The notes under the pieces are model-generated. The model saw only the letters and a list, made by a program, of their open reading frames with translations. It was not told where the DNA came from and did not search any database. Below, one piece after another: positions 27,552 to 36,339 of a DNA stretch of 64,000 nucleotides. The stretch comes from CAWVSB01 sp046710535 (GTDB lineage Bacteria > Pseudomonadota > Gammaproteobacteria > Pseudomonadales > CAWVSB01): assembly GCA_046710535.1 (NCBI GenBank), contig JBKEHH010000005.1:124001-188000 (forward strand), in the 5' to 3' direction. The position numbers and the translations under genes were made by a program. The first letter of the stretch is position 1. Each line of letters opens with the position of its first letter.

Positions 27552-28235
27552 ATGACTGACATAAAACAAAATATAGCAGACGTAGGCCATCGTATCTGCC
27601 TTGAAGCCGAAAAAAATAACAGAAACCCTGCCGATATCACACTACTTGCAGTCAGCAAGACTCGTCCGGCTGAACAAATACGCATTGCTTGGCAGGCTGG
27701 CCAGTCGTGCTTTGGCGAGAATTATTTGCAAGAAGCACTGGAGAAAATTGAGGAATTACAAGATCTTGCCATTGAATGGCATTTTATTGGCCCAATCCAA
27801 TCTAATAAGACTCGCTCAATTAGCGAGAGCTTTCAATGGGTACATACGGTAGATAGACTAAAAATAGCCCAGCGCTTAAACAATCAGAGGCCTTTAAATT
27901 TACCGGCACTGAATATTTGCATACAAGTGAACATTAGTGGTGAAGACAATAAATCTGGTATTAGGCCATGCGATCTAGTCCAGTTCGCCCAAGAAATTAC
28001 TGCATTGGACCATTTAAATCTGCGCGGCTTAATGGCAATTCCGGAAGCGACTGACGATCAACAGTTACAACGCCTACGTTTTGCTCAATTACACGCGCTT
28101 TACTTGCAAGTTAAAGCCATTGACCCAACTATAGACACATTATCTATGGGTATGTCAGCGGACATGGCGCAAGCCATTAGTGAAGGCTCTACCATGGTTC
28201 GCATTGGCACCGATATATTCGGTAAAAGGGACTAA
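27552..28235 (+). CDS. yggS: YggS family PLP homeostasis protein
   Basis: A 227-residue alanine-racemase-fold protein that binds pyridoxal phosphate and buffers PLP pools. Signatures are ITLLAVSKTRPAEQIRIAWQAGQSCFGENYLQEA (PLP-lysine in AVSK), WHFIGPIQSNKTR, VHTVDRLKIAQRLN, LSMGMSADMAQAISEGSTMVRIGTDIFG. It precedes proC, the usual partner in many bacteria. The upstream gap to divergent pilT (27470-27551) probably holds both promoters. Confidence 0.95.
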   Translation: MTDIKQNIADVGHRICLEAEKNNRNPADITLLAVSKTRPAEQIRIAWQAGQSCFGENYLQEALEKIEELQDLAIEWHFIGPIQSNKTRSISESFQWVHTVDRLKIAQRLNNQRPLNLPALNICIQVNISGEDNKSGIRPCDLVQFAQEITALDHLNLRGLMAIPEATDDQQLQRLRFAQLHALYLQVKAIDPTIDTLSMGMSADMAQAISEGSTMVRIGTDIFGKRD

Positions 28236-28279
28236 TTAATTATTAATTATAAAGAAGCGGCAAACAATAGGATCATAAC

Positions 28280-29101
28280 GTGAAAGAAACGAATATAGCT
28301 TTTATCGGCGCCGGTAATATGGCCACTAGTATAATTAGCGGCCTAATTAACAAAGGGCAAAACCCCACAAATATCTGGGCCTCTGATCCAAGTGAAGCTA
28401 GCCGCTCAAAGGCCGCAGCGCTAGGCGTTAACGTTAGCGAAGACAACAGTGAGATCACCCGCAATGCCGATGTTATCGTTATTGCTGTCAAACCTCAGGT
28501 TCTTCAACAGGTTGTCTCTCCTCTTAAAGCAACACTTAAAGGTACTGATAAAGTTATCATTTCGATTGCAGCGGGGATTGATTTGAACAGCCTGCAAACA
28601 TGGTTAGGGGGTGCCACCGCAATCGTGCGCTGTATGCCAAACACGCCAGCATTGCTGGGCCTAGGAGCAACCGGTTTATATGCCAATAGCAATACCACAG
28701 CCCTGCAAAAAGAATTGGCTAGCAATATATTAAATGCCGTTGGCATTAGTGTTTGGGTTGATAATGAAGCAGCACTAGATGCGGTAACAGCCGTCTCTGG
28801 CTCAGGGCCCGCCTATTATTTTCTACTAATGGAAGCCATGCAAGATGTTGGCAGAAAAATGGGTTTAGATACTCACACCAGCAAGTTTCTCACCTTGCAA
28901 ACAGCGCTTGGTGCTGCTCAAATGGCCTTAGACAGTGACGCGGATGTAGGTGAGCTTAGGCGCCAAGTTACCTCTCCGGGGGGAACAACCGAACAAGCTG
29001 TAAATACCTTTGAAGAAGGTGGCCTACGTGAGCTAGTAGAGAAAGCGATGAACAATTGCGCCAAGCGAGCTAGAGAAATGGCCAAAGAGCTAGGAGAATA
29101 G
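28280..29101 (+). CDS. proC: Pyrroline-5-carboxylate reductase
   Basis: Last step of proline synthesis (P5C + NAD(P)H to proline). It has 273 residues. The N-terminal Rossmann motif is IAFIGAGNMATSIISGL; VRCMPNTPALLGLGATGLYAN and AVSGSGPAYYFLLMEAMQDVG follow, with the C-terminal VTSPGGTTEQAVNTFEEGGLRELVEKAM. GTG start at 28280, with AGGA a few bases upstream. It is followed by yggT with 1 base between them. Confidence 0.96.
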   Translation: MKETNIAFIGAGNMATSIISGLINKGQNPTNIWASDPSEASRSKAAALGVNVSEDNSEITRNADVIVIAVKPQVLQQVVSPLKATLKGTDKVIISIAAGIDLNSLQTWLGGATAIVRCMPNTPALLGLGATGLYANSNTTALQKELASNILNAVGISVWVDNEAALDAVTAVSGSGPAYYFLLMEAMQDVGRKMGLDTHTSKFLTLQTALGAAQMALDSDADVGELRRQVTSPGGTTEQAVNTFEEGGLRELVEKAMNNCAKRAREMAKELGE

Positions 29102-29102
29102 T

Positions 29103-29690
29103 ATGTCGGCGCTTATCGAAACTTCAGCTTATTTAATCAAAACTATCACTAGTTTTTATGTCGGCTTAATCCTTATTCGGTTTTTACTGCAAGTAGCCAA
29201 AGCTGATTTTTACAATCCTATATCCCAATTTGTGGTTAAAGCGACCAATCCTGGTTTGTTGCCGATGCGCAAACTCGTACCCGGTTTATGGGGGCTAGAT
29301 CTCGCCTCGCTGCTACTAGCGGTTATCGTTCAAATGATAGCGATTCACGCGATTTTAATGCTGGCGGGTTATGGTTTTGGCAACCCCGCTAATACCTTTA
29401 TCTGGTCGCTTATCGCCGTTGTTGCTACAGCTACTAAGTTTTTATTTTTCTCGCTTATTATTTCAATAGTCTTTAGCTGGCTTGCCCCAAGCAGTAATCA
29501 CCCGGCGCTGGCATTACTACACCAAATTAACGAGCCAATTTTGGGGCCAGTGCGCCGCATGCTGCCAGCAATGGGCGGCTTAGACTTTTCACCAATTTTG
29601 GTTTTTATATTGCTAAATATTATCGATATTCTAATTCGGAATGCGGCCGCTGCTGCTGGTATGTTGTCTGGCTTAACAATGGTTATCTAA
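29103..29690 (+). CDS. yggT: YggT family membrane protein
   Basis: A 195-residue inner-membrane protein with two YGGT repeats, each having a hydrophobic helix pair followed by a NPI or NEPILGPVRRMLP-type segment. Repeat 1 contains FYVGLILIRFLLQVAKADFYNPISQFVVKATNPGLLPMRKLVP. Repeat 2 contains SLIISIVFSWLAPSSNHPALALLHQINEPILGPVRRMLPAMGGLDFSP. The function is not established; links to osmotic tolerance and cell division have been reported. It follows proC closely and is followed by the DUF167 gene, the usual order. Confidence 0.93.
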   Translation: MSALIETSAYLIKTITSFYVGLILIRFLLQVAKADFYNPISQFVVKATNPGLLPMRKLVPGLWGLDLASLLLAVIVQMIAIHAILMLAGYGFGNPANTFIWSLIAVVATATKFLFFSLIISIVFSWLAPSSNHPALALLHQINEPILGPVRRMLPAMGGLDFSPILVFILLNIIDILIRNAAAAAGMLSGLTMVI

Positions 29691-29695
29691 GGTTT

Positions 29696-29977
29696 ATGCT
29701 GACCCACTACCAATAGCGAGGCGGTGACTTAATACTGCGTTGTCATGTTCAACCGGGGGCATCTAAAGACGAACATTCTGGTTTACATGGAGAGCGAATA
29801 AAAATACGTATTAGCTCGCCACCAGCAGCTTGCGGCGCCAACCAACAGCTGATTAAATTTCTGGCTAAACAATTTAATATCAGCAAAGTACAAATTGCGA
29901 TTACGCAGGGCGAAACCAGCAGACAGAAACTGTATGTGTTAAAGCCCCGCGCTCTATTCCAAATGAATGCGAAGTAA
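29696..29977 (+). pseudogene. yggU: DUF167 (YggU) family gene interrupted by an in-frame TAG at codon 7
   Basis: Reading from ATG 29696 gives MLTHYQ, then TAG (29714-29716), then RGGDLILRCHVQPGASKDEHSGLHGERIKIRIS and on to a TAA at 29975-29977: 93 codons with no other stop or frameshift. The downstream part is an unmistakable DUF167 domain (CH-QPGASKDE-GLHGER-KI, AN-QLIKFLAKQFNISK). Pseudomonas homologues begin with a YRW-DGDDLIL pattern, so TAG sits where a Trp (TGG) is expected. No ATG, GTG or TTG occurs in frame between the TAG and codon 81. It is either a fresh nonsense mutation, a sequencing error, suppression, or a non-canonical start (ATA/CTG at 29732-29737). The remainder of the gap to metX, 29978-30052, shows nothing clear. 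Confidence 0.8.
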
Positions 29978-30052
29978 ATAAATCATAAGCTTGCGTAGTG
30001 TAAGTGCCATAATTAGACTGCCCACACAGATGTAACACATAGCCTCAAGTAC

Positions 30053-31222
30053 ATGAGAAGTATGCCAGACAAAATAACCGAAAACTCGGTGGGTATTATC
30101 GCACCGATAAGCCACCACTTCGACCAGCCGCTCACACTAGCGTCAGGTAAAGTGCTGCCCGCATTTGACGTGATTTATGAAACTTACGGCGAACTAAACC
30201 GCAATGCCAGTAACGCAATCCTTATTTGCCACGCCTTATCTGGCGATCATCATGCCGCGGGTTATCATAGTATGGATGATGCCAAAGCCGGTTGGTGGGA
30301 CAACTATATTGGCCCCGGCAAAGTTATTGATACCAACAAGTTTTTTGTTGTCAGCCCTAATAACATCGGCGGGTGCGCGGGTTCTACTGGCCCCGTCTCT
30401 ATTAACCCCGAAACAGCTAAGCCTTGGGGCGCAAGCTTTCCTCGCCTGCGTGCGCGAGACTGGGTTAACGTACAAGCAAGGCTTGCAGACGTATTAGGCA
30501 TTCAACAATGGGCGGCGGTTATCGGCGGCAGCCTTGGCGGCATGCAAGCTATGCGCTGGTCATTAGAATACCCAGACCGCCTGCGTCACTGCATTGTCAT
30601 TGCTTCAGCTATGAAGCTAACTGCGCAAAATTTGGCCTTCAATGAAATTGCCCGTCAAGCCATCACATCGGATTTAAATTATCACAATGGTGATTATTTG
30701 GCTCACGATACATCGCCTGAAAAAGGTTTGGCCTTAGCTCGGATGATTGGCCACGTCACTTATTTGTCTGACGGAGCCATGGGAGCAAAGTTTGGCCGGA
30801 ATATACGCTCAGGTAGCTTTGAGCTTGGCCAAGACAGCGACATCGAATTTCAAGTTCAAAGCTATTTACGCCACCAAGGAAAGTCCTTCACCGGTAACTT
30901 TGACGCCAACACCTATATTTTGATGACGCAAGCTTTAGATTATTTTGATCTCGCCCGCGAATACGATGATGACGCGGCAAAAGCCTTCGCCAGTGCCCAG
31001 TGTAAGTTTTTAGTGGTGTCATTTACGTCTGACTGGCGTTTTGCGCCTGAACTTTCGCGTGAAATTGTTAACGCCCTAATCGCTGCCGGCAAATCTGTCA
31101 GCTATGGTGAAATAGAGTCGTCAGCCGGCCACGACGCTTTTTTACTCCCAAACGCTAGATATGAAAAATTCTTTGATGCTTATCTTAATAATATAATCGA
31201 AGAATGTGGAGGTGAGAAATAA
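30053..31222 (+). CDS. metX: Homoserine O-acyltransferase (MetX family)
   Basis: Activates homoserine by acetyl- or succinyl-CoA at the entry to methionine synthesis. It has 389 residues and an alpha/beta hydrolase fold. Nucleophile Ser is in VIGGSLGGMQAMRW, Asp in SFTSDWRFAPE, and His in SSAGHDAFLLP. Also visible are ICHALSGDHHAAGYH and GWWDNYIGPGKVIDT. In Pseudomonas the corresponding enzyme uses succinyl-CoA; acyl preference cannot be decided here. A second ATG three codons in (30062) is an alternative start; neither has a good Shine-Dalgarno. Its stop overlaps the metW start (TAATG). Confidence 0.95.
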   Translation: MRSMPDKITENSVGIIAPISHHFDQPLTLASGKVLPAFDVIYETYGELNRNASNAILICHALSGDHHAAGYHSMDDAKAGWWDNYIGPGKVIDTNKFFVVSPNNIGGCAGSTGPVSINPETAKPWGASFPRLRARDWVNVQARLADVLGIQQWAAVIGGSLGGMQAMRWSLEYPDRLRHCIVIASAMKLTAQNLAFNEIARQAITSDLNYHNGDYLAHDTSPEKGLALARMIGHVTYLSDGAMGAKFGRNIRSGSFELGQDSDIEFQVQSYLRHQGKSFTGNFDANTYILMTQALDYFDLAREYDDDAAKAFASAQCKFLVVSFTSDWRFAPELSREIVNALIAAGKSVSYGEIESSAGHDAFLLPNARYEKFFDAYLNNIIEECGGEK

Positions 31223-31812
31223 TGCAATTACCCCCTGAGGTTATCAACAGCTGGATTCAACCAAATTCAAGAATATTAGATTTGGGTTGTGGCGATGGCT
31301 CTTTATTGGAGCAGCTAATTAATGAAAAACAAGTCAGCGGTTATGGTTTAGAGATAGACCCCACCCAAATTACTCAATGCATTGCCCGCGGCGTTAATGT
31401 TATTGAGCAAAACTTAGATAAAGGCTTAAGCAATTTTGCCAATAACAGTTTTGATACTGTAGTGATGACCCAGACCCTACAAGCTGTGCACTACCCCGAC
31501 AAAGTACTTGATGAAATGTTACGTATTGGTAAAGAGTGCTTAGTGTCATTCCCAAATTTTGGCTACTGGCGCACGCGTCTATATTTGCTGACCAATGGTA
31601 AAATGCCGGTATCTAACTTTATGCCCTATAACTGGTATGACACTCCGAATATTCATTTTTGTACTGTCAATGATTTCGAGGCTTTATGCCAACAAAAAGG
31701 CATCCGTATTCTTAGCCGGCGCGTACTCAATCAGGACAACGAGACTACAAACCTTGGCGTAACCTGGCCCAACTTATTTGGTGCAACCGCTATTTATCGT
31801 ATTAGTAAGTGA
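31222..31812 (+). CDS. metW: Methionine biosynthesis protein MetW
   Basis: A 196-residue class I methyltransferase-fold protein that partners MetX. Motif I is RILDLGCGDGSLLEQL; later VVMTQTLQAVHYPDKVLDEMLRIGKECLVSFPNFGYWRTRLYLL is the hallmark MetW stretch, followed by PYNWYDTPNIHFCTVNDFEALC. It is translationally coupled to metX (1-base overlap), supporting a metX-metW unit. MetW is needed for full MetX activity in some proteobacteria. Confidence 0.95.
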   Translation: MQLPPEVINSWIQPNSRILDLGCGDGSLLEQLINEKQVSGYGLEIDPTQITQCIARGVNVIEQNLDKGLSNFANNSFDTVVMTQTLQAVHYPDKVLDEMLRIGKECLVSFPNFGYWRTRLYLLTNGKMPVSNFMPYNWYDTPNIHFCTVNDFEALCQQKGIRILSRRVLNQDNETTNLGVTWPNLFGATAIYRISK

Positions 31813-31817
31813 GACTT

Positions 31818-32264
31818 ATGAAAAACCTTATCGCTGCAATGTCATTACTATTGTTCTCTGTAGTCACTCATGCGCAAGAAAGCTTTGAATACATTTATCC
31901 ACCATATGAAATTTACTACAGTGTTTTTAACAGCACATTTGTCACCCCTGATGTGGCCAAGGCCTACCAACTGACTCGGGGAAAAGACATTGCGATGATA
32001 AACGTGTCAGTCCGTAAAAACACAGATAGCGGCAAGAATATCGAAAAGCGTGCTGTTGTTAATGGTATTAAAAGTGATTTAATTCACAAACTACCATTAG
32101 AATTTATCGAAATTGAAGAGCAAGGTGCCGTCTATTATTTAGCTAGCTTTAAATTTAATCATCGCGAAACACTCAATTTTAATATTGACGTGCAGCCCGA
32201 CAGAAATAGGGCTCCTATCAATATTAAATTCAGTAAGGCCCTGTACCAAGAAGGCAAAAAATGA
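31818..32264 (+). CDS. DUF4426 exported protein
   Basis: About 148 residues from ATG 31818. A signal peptide is clear (MKNLIAAMSLLLFSVVTHA, cleavage before QE), so the protein should be periplasmic. The body contains YEIYYSVFNSTFVTPDVAKAYQL and RGKDIAMINVSVRK, which resemble DUF4426 proteins found between metW and rdgB in Pseudomonas. An upstream in-frame GTG (31809) would lie inside metW and spoil the signal peptide. Its stop overlaps the rdgB start by 4 bases. Function unknown. Confidence 0.85.
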   Translation: MKNLIAAMSLLLFSVVTHAQESFEYIYPPYEIYYSVFNSTFVTPDVAKAYQLTRGKDIAMINVSVRKNTDSGKNIEKRAVVNGIKSDLIHKLPLEFIEIEEQGAVYYLASFKFNHRETLNFNIDVQPDRNRAPINIKFSKALYQEGKK

Positions 32265-32848
32265 CCCAAATTGTCTTGGCTAGCGGTAATCAAGGCAAAC
32301 TTAAAGAGCTAAACCAATTACTTAAGCCATGTAATATCACCGCAGTATCACAAAGTGAATTTAATATAGCGCCAGCGATAGAAGATGGCTTAAGTTTTGT
32401 TGAAAACGCCATACTTAAAGCCCGCTGGGCCGCCAAACATAGCGGTTTACCGGCCATAGCTGACGACTCTGGTCTAGAGGTGGATTATTTAGACGGCCAG
32501 CCCGGAATCTACTCTGCTCGCTTTAGTGGTGATGATGCGACTGATGAGACAAACAATGCTCTGCTTTTAGAAAAACTAGCCGGAGTGCCAACAGAGCAGC
32601 GAACCGCTCGCTTTCAATGTGCGGTGGTTTATATGCGCCATGCCACAGATCCAACACCATTGATTTGCCAAGGCACTTGGGAAGGATTAATCGGCACAGA
32701 GTTTGTTGGCGATAATGGCTTTGGTTATGATCCACTGTTTTTTATTCCCAACTTAATGTTAGGCTCAGCACAGCTATCATCAGAGCAAAAAAATAAACTC
32801 AGCCATCGCGGACAGGCAATGTTGGAGCTGCTTAAGAGCCTTTCCTAG
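32261..32848 (+). CDS. rdgB: dITP/XTP pyrophosphatase (RdgB/HAM1)
   Basis: House-cleaning NTPase that hydrolyses dITP, ITP and XTP to monophosphates, keeping them out of DNA and RNA. It has 195 residues. Signatures are IVLASGNQGKLKELNQLL, ENAILKARWAAKHSGLPAIADDSGLEVDYLDGQPGIYSARFSG, and the C-terminal GDNGFGYDPLFFIP and LSHRGQAMLELL. Last gene of the rightward metX-metW-DUF4426-rdgB set (ATGA overlap). Confidence 0.96.
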   Translation: MTQIVLASGNQGKLKELNQLLKPCNITAVSQSEFNIAPAIEDGLSFVENAILKARWAAKHSGLPAIADDSGLEVDYLDGQPGIYSARFSGDDATDETNNALLLEKLAGVPTEQRTARFQCAVVYMRHATDPTPLICQGTWEGLIGTEFVGDNGFGYDPLFFIPNLMLGSAQLSSEQKNKLSHRGQAMLELLKSLS

Positions 32849-32935
32849 CCCCACCAGCTTAATTGGAGTTAAGTGTCTTCAAAGAAGTAGCCTAAGAAAA
32901 GGCATATTAATAAACCCTCCCCGCGAGCCCTACCG

Positions 32936-34735
32936 CTACCTACCACCACGAACCAATCTAACTTTGGCTTCTAAAGTTCGATCATAAGTCGCATCAAACC
33001 CTGTGCTAAAAATAATTACCCAAGCTTCTTCACTGTCCAATCTACTTGGTGAAGAAGACCAAAATGCGCCTATCTCTACATTAGGATATATTCCCCAAGT
33101 TACTTCAAAATTAATTCTATCAATTGCAGGGTAATAACGATTATAGGAAACCAAAGACCGTAGTTCTTTGATATTTGGCAACCTCCAGTCAGTATACCCC
33201 GCAAAAGTAGCGTTCTCCGCTAGCTGCAATGCTGCTTGCCAAGTAAACGATTCCGCTTCCCCTTCATGACAATTTCCAACCCCATAGATTCCATAGGTAC
33301 ATTGTTGCCACATTAAATCTGTATATAGATCGGTTACTGTATTATCGTTATTTTGTATATAACGCTCTCGTTGAACGCCATTTTCTAAATATGCATGTGC
33401 GCCGCTAACTAATCGAATACTACCAGGTACATCCTTGCTGCCAACATAATCTTCGCCACTCCTAAAATCAAATAGCCATGCTCTTACTGTCGATTCAGCA
33501 CTTATCGTTGACGTCCAATGATCGTCAGACGACCTATATGCTGTATTTGGGAAGAATACTGTATCTATTCGAGGGGCATATCTTTTACCCAGATCAACAA
33601 GACCACCGAGCTCTTTCAATGATGGTAGTCGCCAACTATTTTGTCCACATAACCCATTGGCATTAACTCTTGCTGTATACGCCTGGGTATTACAATAGGT
33701 ACTGCTGTCTAGAGGATTATAGCCATTGCATACGCTACTTTCTTCATCATCAAATCCGTTTCTTCCGCCATTGGTAAGGCTGTCCGTACTGTACCAGCTG
33801 TATAAATCATCTTTGTCATGAAGCCCTTCATCATCAGTTTTTACTTCCCAAATCAAACCAGTGACATTATCTTGTACACAACTCCACTCAAGTGCACTGG
33901 CTGCTAGCACATTGCCACTAGCATCCAATTTGGTAAAACTAAAGCCGCCACTTCCATCAGTATCATTATTATGGCTAGCATCCCGCCCATGTGAGCAATC
34001 TTGCGCCGCTATCTCTTCACCAATACAAGTAGCGTTATAACCACTAGGGTAGTCACCACCCCAAGTAATACCGGTATCGTTTATTGCTCCAGTTATAGGC
34101 AAGCCTTTCCCCTCTATGCTTGAATCGCTCGTCACACCGCTATTAACTGCAACGACCACGAAATAGTATATCGTTCCCCCGGTAATATTGGTCAAGGTAT
34201 GGCTCGTAGTTGTAATTCCAGTTAGTAGATCCCCTCCTATGTAACTCGCATAGTTATGTATATCTAAGGGGCTACCAAAGCTTTCAGTGGCGACATATAA
34301 ATTGTAGCTAGTGGCGCCCGATACAGCGCCCCAGCTCACCTCCACTTCCCTTAGGCCTGCATTCACTACCACGTCTGTTGGTGTCGATGGCACTGGAACT
34401 GGCTCAAAAATAGCCTTTAAACTTGGCATAGTTTTAAACCACTGCTTACGCACAGTGGTTGCTGAAATATTATAGCTACACAGAGGGTGCTGATCACCGC
34501 AACCCTCCCAACCTACAAATTGATTACCGGCCTTTGGCACCGCTGTGTAGGTTTCGTTATAGTCAAAGACCACCAAATTTTCACAAGGCTGCTCTGCCTT
34601 AGAACAATCTCGCTCCCCGGTGCTTGAAACTATATCGCCCCGCCCTTGAATTTCTAATGGATGAGAACACCCAACAAGAAAAATTATTAGAAAAATAGCT
34701 ACAAGATGATGATTGCGCACGTTTGAATATTCCAT
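32936..34735 (-). CDS. Lipoprotein with a fibronectin type III domain and two DUF1566 domains
   Basis: A 599-residue secreted protein. The signal ends in a lipobox, FLVGC with Cys23, so it is probably membrane-anchored. Residues ~28-110 are a Cys-containing module (GWEGCG...PLCSYNISA). Residues ~115-210 form an FN3-like domain (PTDVVVNAGLREVEVSWGAVSGATSYNLYVA). Two DUF1566 (C-type-lectin-like) repeats follow: ~285-430 (VTGLIWEVKT, WRLPSLKELGGLVDLG) and ~465-599 (VTDLYTDLMWQQC, WRLPNIKELRSLVSYNRYYPAID, AFWSSSPSR, VRLVRGG). Such domains are common in surface adhesins. It interrupts the rdgB-hemW order seen in Pseudomonas and looks like an accessory insertion. Ligand unknown. Confidence 0.8.
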   Translation of the reverse strand: MEYSNVRNHHLVAIFLIIFLVGCSHPLEIQGRGDIVSSTGERDCSKAEQPCENLVVFDYNETYTAVPKAGNQFVGWEGCGDQHPLCSYNISATTVRKQWFKTMPSLKAIFEPVPVPSTPTDVVVNAGLREVEVSWGAVSGATSYNLYVATESFGSPLDIHNYASYIGGDLLTGITTTSHTLTNITGGTIYYFVVVAVNSGVTSDSSIEGKGLPITGAINDTGITWGGDYPSGYNATCIGEEIAAQDCSHGRDASHNNDTDGSGGFSFTKLDASGNVLAASALEWSCVQDNVTGLIWEVKTDDEGLHDKDDLYSWYSTDSLTNGGRNGFDDEESSVCNGYNPLDSSTYCNTQAYTARVNANGLCGQNSWRLPSLKELGGLVDLGKRYAPRIDTVFFPNTAYRSSDDHWTSTISAESTVRAWLFDFRSGEDYVGSKDVPGSIRLVSGAHAYLENGVQRERYIQNNDNTVTDLYTDLMWQQCTYGIYGVGNCHEGEAESFTWQAALQLAENATFAGYTDWRLPNIKELRSLVSYNRYYPAIDRINFEVTWGIYPNVEIGAFWSSSPSRLDSEEAWVIIFSTGFDATYDRTLEAKVRLVRGGR

Positions 34736-34859
34736 TATTGCTTGAGAAATCCCTGCTAGATATCACGGCGCATGATAGTACATTTTTAAAAAGCTGTCTA
34801 AATTACAACCAATAAAGTATGCAGCTCAGTAACTTTTAGGTCTAAACCAGAGACTGATG

Positions 34860-35105
34860 CTATCTGGGTTTTATTTCATTCCAGTACACAATACCGAACA
34901 GCATAATATTGATGAAATAAACGGGCATTGACCCGTCCATTTTGCGCAACTTTGGCAAATAGATAAAAAATTCAAGTAGGTGGGAAACTAGTAATACCCA
35001 AAACAATGCTATACCAGTAGTCACCCGAATCGAATCGTTCGTAATCACTAGGCACCAAGCGCATACTGCCCAAATAATTAACGTAATTATTTTACTAACT
35101 TTCAT
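34860..35105 (-). CDS. Small membrane protein, probably DUF1145 (YhhL-like)
   Basis: 81 residues with about three hydrophobic segments: IITLIIWAVCAWCLVI, TGIALFWVLLVSHLLEFFIYL and YFINIMLFGIVYWN. The HLLE motif in the second helix and the LFGIVYW ending resemble DUF1145, whose E. coli member yhhL neighbours rsmD and ftsYEX. The match is by eye and modest. AGAGAG precedes the ATG. The flanking gap 34736-34859 shows nothing definite. Confidence 0.6.
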   Translation of the reverse strand: MKVSKIITLIIWAVCAWCLVITNDSIRVTTGIALFWVLLVSHLLEFFIYLPKLRKMDGSMPVYFINIMLFGIVYWNEIKPR

Positions 35106-35178
35106 TGTTATCTCTCTATAAATTTAATCGACAATACCTTAGCACAGCTTAAAACTGCGGTATCATGACGGCTGTTTA

Positions 35179-36339
35179 ATGGACACATTTATGCTTATTC
35201 AACAGCCCTCTCTTGGGCTTTACATACATATTCCGTGGTGCGTAAAAAAGTGCCCTTACTGCGATTTTAACTCGCATCAGCAACAAGGTGAACTGCCACA
35301 GGGCGGCTATGTTACCGCTTTGCTGAAAGATCTAGAACAGGAGTTGGAATTATTAGACAACCCCTCTCTTAGCTCTATTTTTATTGGCGGTGGTACGCCG
35401 AGTATTTTTTCAGCCGCAGCGATAAAAACCCTGCTTGACGGCGTTCGCGACAGAAATCCGTTCGATGACGATATTGAAATAACACTAGAGGCAAACCCCG
35501 GCACGGTAGAGCAAGAAAAATTTTCTGGCTTTCGTGCAGCGGGCATAAATCGGCTCTCTATCGGCATTCAAAGCTTTAACGACATACACCTGGCGAAACT
35601 TGGCCGTATTCACGATGCGGCACAAGCCGCTGCTGCTTTAGGGGCAGCTAAGGCTGCTGGCTTTGATAATTTTAATATTGATTTAATGCATGGGTTGTCT
35701 GGACAAACGCCAACAGAAGCAACTGAAGATTTACGTCGCGCCATCGACTTAAACCCTACGCACTTGTCTTGGTATCAGCTAACTATTGAGCCGAATACTA
35801 TTTTTTACAACACTCAACCTAGTCTACCAAACGACGACTCACTAGAACAAATAGAACACGCAGGATTTGAGTTGCTTCATAACGCAGGTTTTAACCGCTA
35901 CGAAATTTCAGCTTTTGCCAAAGCCGGCAAACAAAGTAAGCACAACACTAACTACTGGCAATTTGGTGACTATATTGGCATTGGTGCTGGCGCCCATGGC
36001 AAGATAACTAATACTATAAATGGTGAAATCAATCGACGCTGGAAGACCCGCCAGCCTAATGATTATTTAAGCAAGCCACCACTTGCAGGCAGTCGGCTAA
36101 TAACAAATAGAGAATTACCACTAGAGTTCATGATGAATGCTTTGCGCCTAACTGACGGCGTTAACGAGCAACTGTTTAAGGAAAAGACTGGACTTTCTTT
36201 AGAGATTATCGCGCCTATGCGAAATAGATTGATTGCAAAAGGCTTAATGATAGATGGACCACGGATTGCAACAACCGCATTAGGTTTTCGATTTTTAGAT
36301 ACAGTATTAAACGAATTTCAAACCGTAGAAGTTATTTAG
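35179..36339 (+). CDS. hemW: Radical SAM heme chaperone HemW
   Basis: Radical-SAM protein related to HemN that binds heme and is thought to insert it into respiratory enzymes. It has 386 residues. The cluster motif CVKKCPYCDF gives CX3CX2C near residue 20; GGGTPSIFS, EANPGTVEQEKF, and RLSIGIQSFNDIHLAKLGRIH are typical. It lacks the extra N-terminal region of true coproporphyrinogen oxidase HemN. The ATG at 35191 (MLIQQPSLGLYIHIPW) may be the true start; GGAC precedes it. Its 3-prime end overlaps convergent trmB by 4 bases. Confidence 0.93.
   Translation: MDTFMLIQQPSLGLYIHIPWCVKKCPYCDFNSHQQQGELPQGGYVTALLKDLEQELELLDNPSLSSIFIGGGTPSIFSAAAIKTLLDGVRDRNPFDDDIEITLEANPGTVEQEKFSGFRAAGINRLSIGIQSFNDIHLAKLGRIHDAAQAAAALGAAKAAGFDNFNIDLMHGLSGQTPTEATEDLRRAIDLNPTHLSWYQLTIEPNTIFYNTQPSLPNDDSLEQIEHAGFELLHNAGFNRYEISAFAKAGKQSKHNTNYWQFGDYIGIGAGAHGKITNTINGEINRRWKTRQPNDYLSKPPLAGSRLITNRELPLEFMMNALRLTDGVNEQLFKEKTGLSLEIIAPMRNRLIAKGLMIDGPRIATTALGFRFLDTVLNEFQTVEVI

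Noticed and set aside
32936..33120. Possible variable region of a diversity-generating retroelement at the C-terminus of the DUF1566 lipoprotein
   Set aside because: DUF1566/C-type-lectin proteins are known retroelement targets and a GC-rich stretch follows the gene, but no reverse transcriptase, accessory gene or template repeat is present in the window.
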